64,000 nt of DNA, taken from the NCBI GenBank assembly GCA_005116745.1, contig SWDS01000002.1, forward strand, positions 40,552 through 104,551, in the 5' to 3' direction. Made by a program: the position numbers and the translations under genes. Shown one piece after another: positions 62,462-64,000 of the stretch; position 1 is the stretch's first letter, and every line of letters starts with the position of its first letter. Under the pieces are notes generated by a model. That model worked only from the letters and a program-made list of their open reading frames with translations. It made no database searches and was not told where the DNA came from. Origin of the DNA: Nitrospira sp. (lineage in GTDB: Bacteria > Nitrospirota > Nitrospiria > Nitrospirales > Nitrospiraceae).

Positions 62462-63016
62462 TCAACGCTTCCGCTTACGAGGTTTCAGTTCGTTGTGGGA
62501 GAGGAGTATCATTTCTGTAAGTTCTCTCACCGCCCCCTCCCCACCCTTCTGTCGGCACACGTAGTCGACAACCTTCAAGACTTGCGGAAGCCCATCCGCC
62601 GGAGCCGCTGAGAATCCCACTGCCTGCAATGCCTCGATGTCATTCACATCGTCGCCGATGTACGCGACCTCCCTGAGAGACAGGCCATGTCGCGTGGCCA
62701 TATCACGAATCACCGACAACTTGTCTATGACTCCTTGATGCAACTCAGGGATGGCGAGTTTTTCAGCCCGTCGAGCGACCAACCTGGTTCGCTCCTGCGT
62801 CACAATTGCCGTGATGAGGCCGGCCTTCTGCAGCAGTTTAATCCCCATTCCATCGCGGGTGTTGAACTTCTTCCATTCATCACCTGACTCGGAATAGTAC
62901 ATGCCTGCATCAGTAAGGACTCCGTCCACATCCGTAGCGAATAGACGAATCCCTTTGAGTACCGTACGGAACGGCCACCGGCTTGCGGAGTTTCGTGTTG
63001 TGGTTTTAATCACCAA
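62462..63016 (-). CDS. KdsC-like HAD phosphatase (3-deoxy-D-manno-octulosonate 8-phosphate phosphatase type)
   Basis: 184 residues, no cap domain. HAD motifs: TDVDGVLTDAGMYYSESGDEWKKFNTRDGMG (Asp nucleophile and acid), and VAYIGDDVNDIEAL. Typical of KdsC, a tetrameric phosphatase in Kdo synthesis for LPS. No kdsA/kdsB is adjacent in the window. It leads the run kdsC-manC-manB. Confidence 0.88.
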   Translation of the reverse strand: MVIKTTTRNSASRWPFRTVLKGIRLFATDVDGVLTDAGMYYSESGDEWKKFNTRDGMGIKLLQKAGLITAIVTQERTRLVARRAEKLAIPELHQGVIDKLSVIRDMATRHGLSLREVAYIGDDVNDIEALQAVGFSAAPADGLPQVLKVVDYVCRQKGGEGAVRELTEMILLSHNELKPRKRKR

Positions 63017-63284
63017 GGCTAAGAGGCCTACCTAGACAAGCTTCGACAAGACCCATCATACCCGACAGATAGGACATTGCAAAATAAAAACATGACCCAC
63101 CGGTCCACAGCGAGACAGCATCACGTTATTGACCAAACAGGGTGGTTACACCGCACAAAATCTACAGTCCCCCTGGCCGTTCTGATTTGCAGATTGATAC
63201 TCTTGAAGAAGCACCAGCGATCGCCACCACAAAATTCTGGTTCGGGGAGTCACACTTTGGAGGTGCTTCATCAAGTTGTTTGCA
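63017..63284. other. Intergenic region
   Basis: 268 bp between the rfbA stop and the KdsC-like start, AT-richer than the flanking genes. No gene, hairpin or repeat recognised. Probably holds the promoter of the kdsC-manC-manB run. Confidence 0.4.
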
Positions 63285-64000
63285 TCAAGAAAGTAATTTT
63301 TCTTCAAGCACCCGCAGCAGGTAGTGCCCGTAGCCGTTTTTGATTAATGGCTGTGCGAGCGCTTCCAGTTGTCCCGCGTCGATCCACTGTTGCCGGTAGG
63401 CGATTTCTTCCGGACACGCCACCTTTAAGCCTTGCCGATTTTCCAGTGTGGCGATGAACTGGCTGGCGTCGAGCAGCGACTCATGCGTCCCGGTGTCCAG
63501 CCAGGCATAGCCTCGCCCCATGACTTCAACGTTCAGCTGGCCTCGTTCTAGGTAGATGCGGTTCAGGTCCGTAATCTCCAGTTCACCGCGGAGGGAAGGC
63601 TTCAGGCTTTTGGCTAGCTCAACCACCTGTTGATCATAAAAATAGAGACCGGTGACGGCATAGTTGGATTTCGGGTGTGGGGGTTTTTCTTCCAGCGAGC
63701 GAACCGTTCCTCCCGAATCGAAATCGACCACCCCGTAGCGCTCCGGATCCTGCACATGGTACGCAAACACGCTCGCGCCGTTGGTGCGGGTCATGGCATT
63801 GTTGAGCAAGCGAGGAAAGTCATGGCCGTAAAAGATATTATCGCCCAATATCAGAGCAGAACGATCATCTCCGATGAAGGATGCCCCAATGAGGAACGCT
63901 TGCGCGAGACCATCGGGAGATGGCTGTACGGCATAGTGAATATTCAACCCCCACTGGTTCCCGCTTCCCAGAAGCTGTTCAAACCGCGGGGTATCCTGGG
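63285..64000 (-). CDS. rfbA: Glucose-1-phosphate thymidylyltransferase, 5' end outside window
   Basis: The frame reads off the right edge: the visible start gives [21 protein letters not shown], then [67 protein letters not shown] and [19 protein letters not shown]. These are RfbA/RmlA signatures, first step to dTDP-L-rhamnose. About 238 of ~290 residues are present; the N-terminal ~55 with the G-x-GTRL loop lie beyond position 64000. Another LPS sugar gene in this region. Confidence 0.94.
   Translation of the reverse strand, partial: QDTPRFEQLLGSGNQWGLNIHYAVQPSPDGLAQAFLIGASFIGDDRSALILGDNIFYGHDFPRLLNNAMTRTNGASVFAYHVQDPERYGVVDFDSGGTVRSLEEKPPHPKSNYAVTGLYFYDQQVVELAKSLKPSLRGELEITDLNRIYLERGQLNVEVMGRGYAWLDTGTHESLLDASQFIATLENRQGLKVACPEEIAYRQQWIDAGQLEALAQPLIKNGYGHYLLRVLEEKLLS

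Noticed and set aside
1..64000. tRNA, rRNA, CRISPR arrays and prophage
   Set aside because: No T-arm/cloverleaf pattern, rRNA-like stretch, short regularly spaced repeats or phage structural genes were seen by eye.

Overview
The window reads as chromosome from a Gram-negative bacterium of about 55-58% GC, most likely a Nitrospira-type member of the Nitrospirota. This is inferred from the mix of genes: class I fructose-bisphosphate aldolase beside class I FBPase, an ECF sigma/anti-sigma pair, many secreted proteins of unknown function, a SUI1-type factor, a PEP-mutase/nucleotidyltransferase fusion and a KorB-like ParB. I could run no database search. The gene content is outer-membrane type (lipoproteins, TonB receptor, LPS sugar genes, a PagL-like barrel).

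Layout. 1-3.5 kb (minus): DUF502 membrane protein, glmU and glmS (cut by the left edge), i.e. UDP-GlcNAc supply. 3.7-11.1 kb (plus): tmk-holB-metG-secreted protein operon, a CDF zinc exporter and a DUF4403-like lipoprotein. 11.1-11.4 kb: remnant of an ArsB/NhaD-type permease. 11.5-15.8 kb: glgB, a Tat-exported YcbK/MepK-like peptidase, a lone receiver protein and a VanZ protein. 15.9-18.5 kb (minus): a double-domain SagB-type flavin oxidoreductase followed by an unknown partner. 18.6-23.7 kb: PIN-domain protein, TPR proteins, PagL-like protein, lipoprotein and a GT-B glycosyltransferase-like protein. 24.3-26.2 kb: ECF sigma factor and zinc anti-sigma factor, then tadA.

26-40 kb is the accessory part: the C-terminal stub of an APC permease, a 1073-residue membrane protein of unknown function with an internal 90-bp tandem repeat, a B12-type radical SAM protein that appears to start at CTG, gene-poor decayed DNA, twin identical 20-bp palindromes beside a plasmid-type parA-korB pair, a fragment of a second radical SAM gene, a CxxCH lipoprotein, a SUI1-type factor and an IS30 element whose transposase seems to lack a catalytic Asp. 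This suggests an old integrated plasmid or island.

40.4-53 kb: CobW GTPase, PAP2 phosphatase, a TonB-C-like protein with a TonB receptor, DAHP synthase, FmdB zinc ribbon, TatD, NYN RNase, AmiC, TruA, PepM-nucleotidyltransferase fusion and PsiF. 53-64 kb (minus): cysE, ispF-ispD, DegP protease, aldolase, fbp, a DUF3108 protein, phosphomannomutase, manC, a KdsC-like phosphatase and rfbA (cut by the right edge), i.e. isoprenoid precursors, gluconeogenesis and nucleotide sugars for LPS/O-antigen. An imperfect-palindrome repeat of about 125 bp occurs at 23.8 and 42.7 kb with a partial copy at 26.5 kb. Two of these directly abut stop codons.
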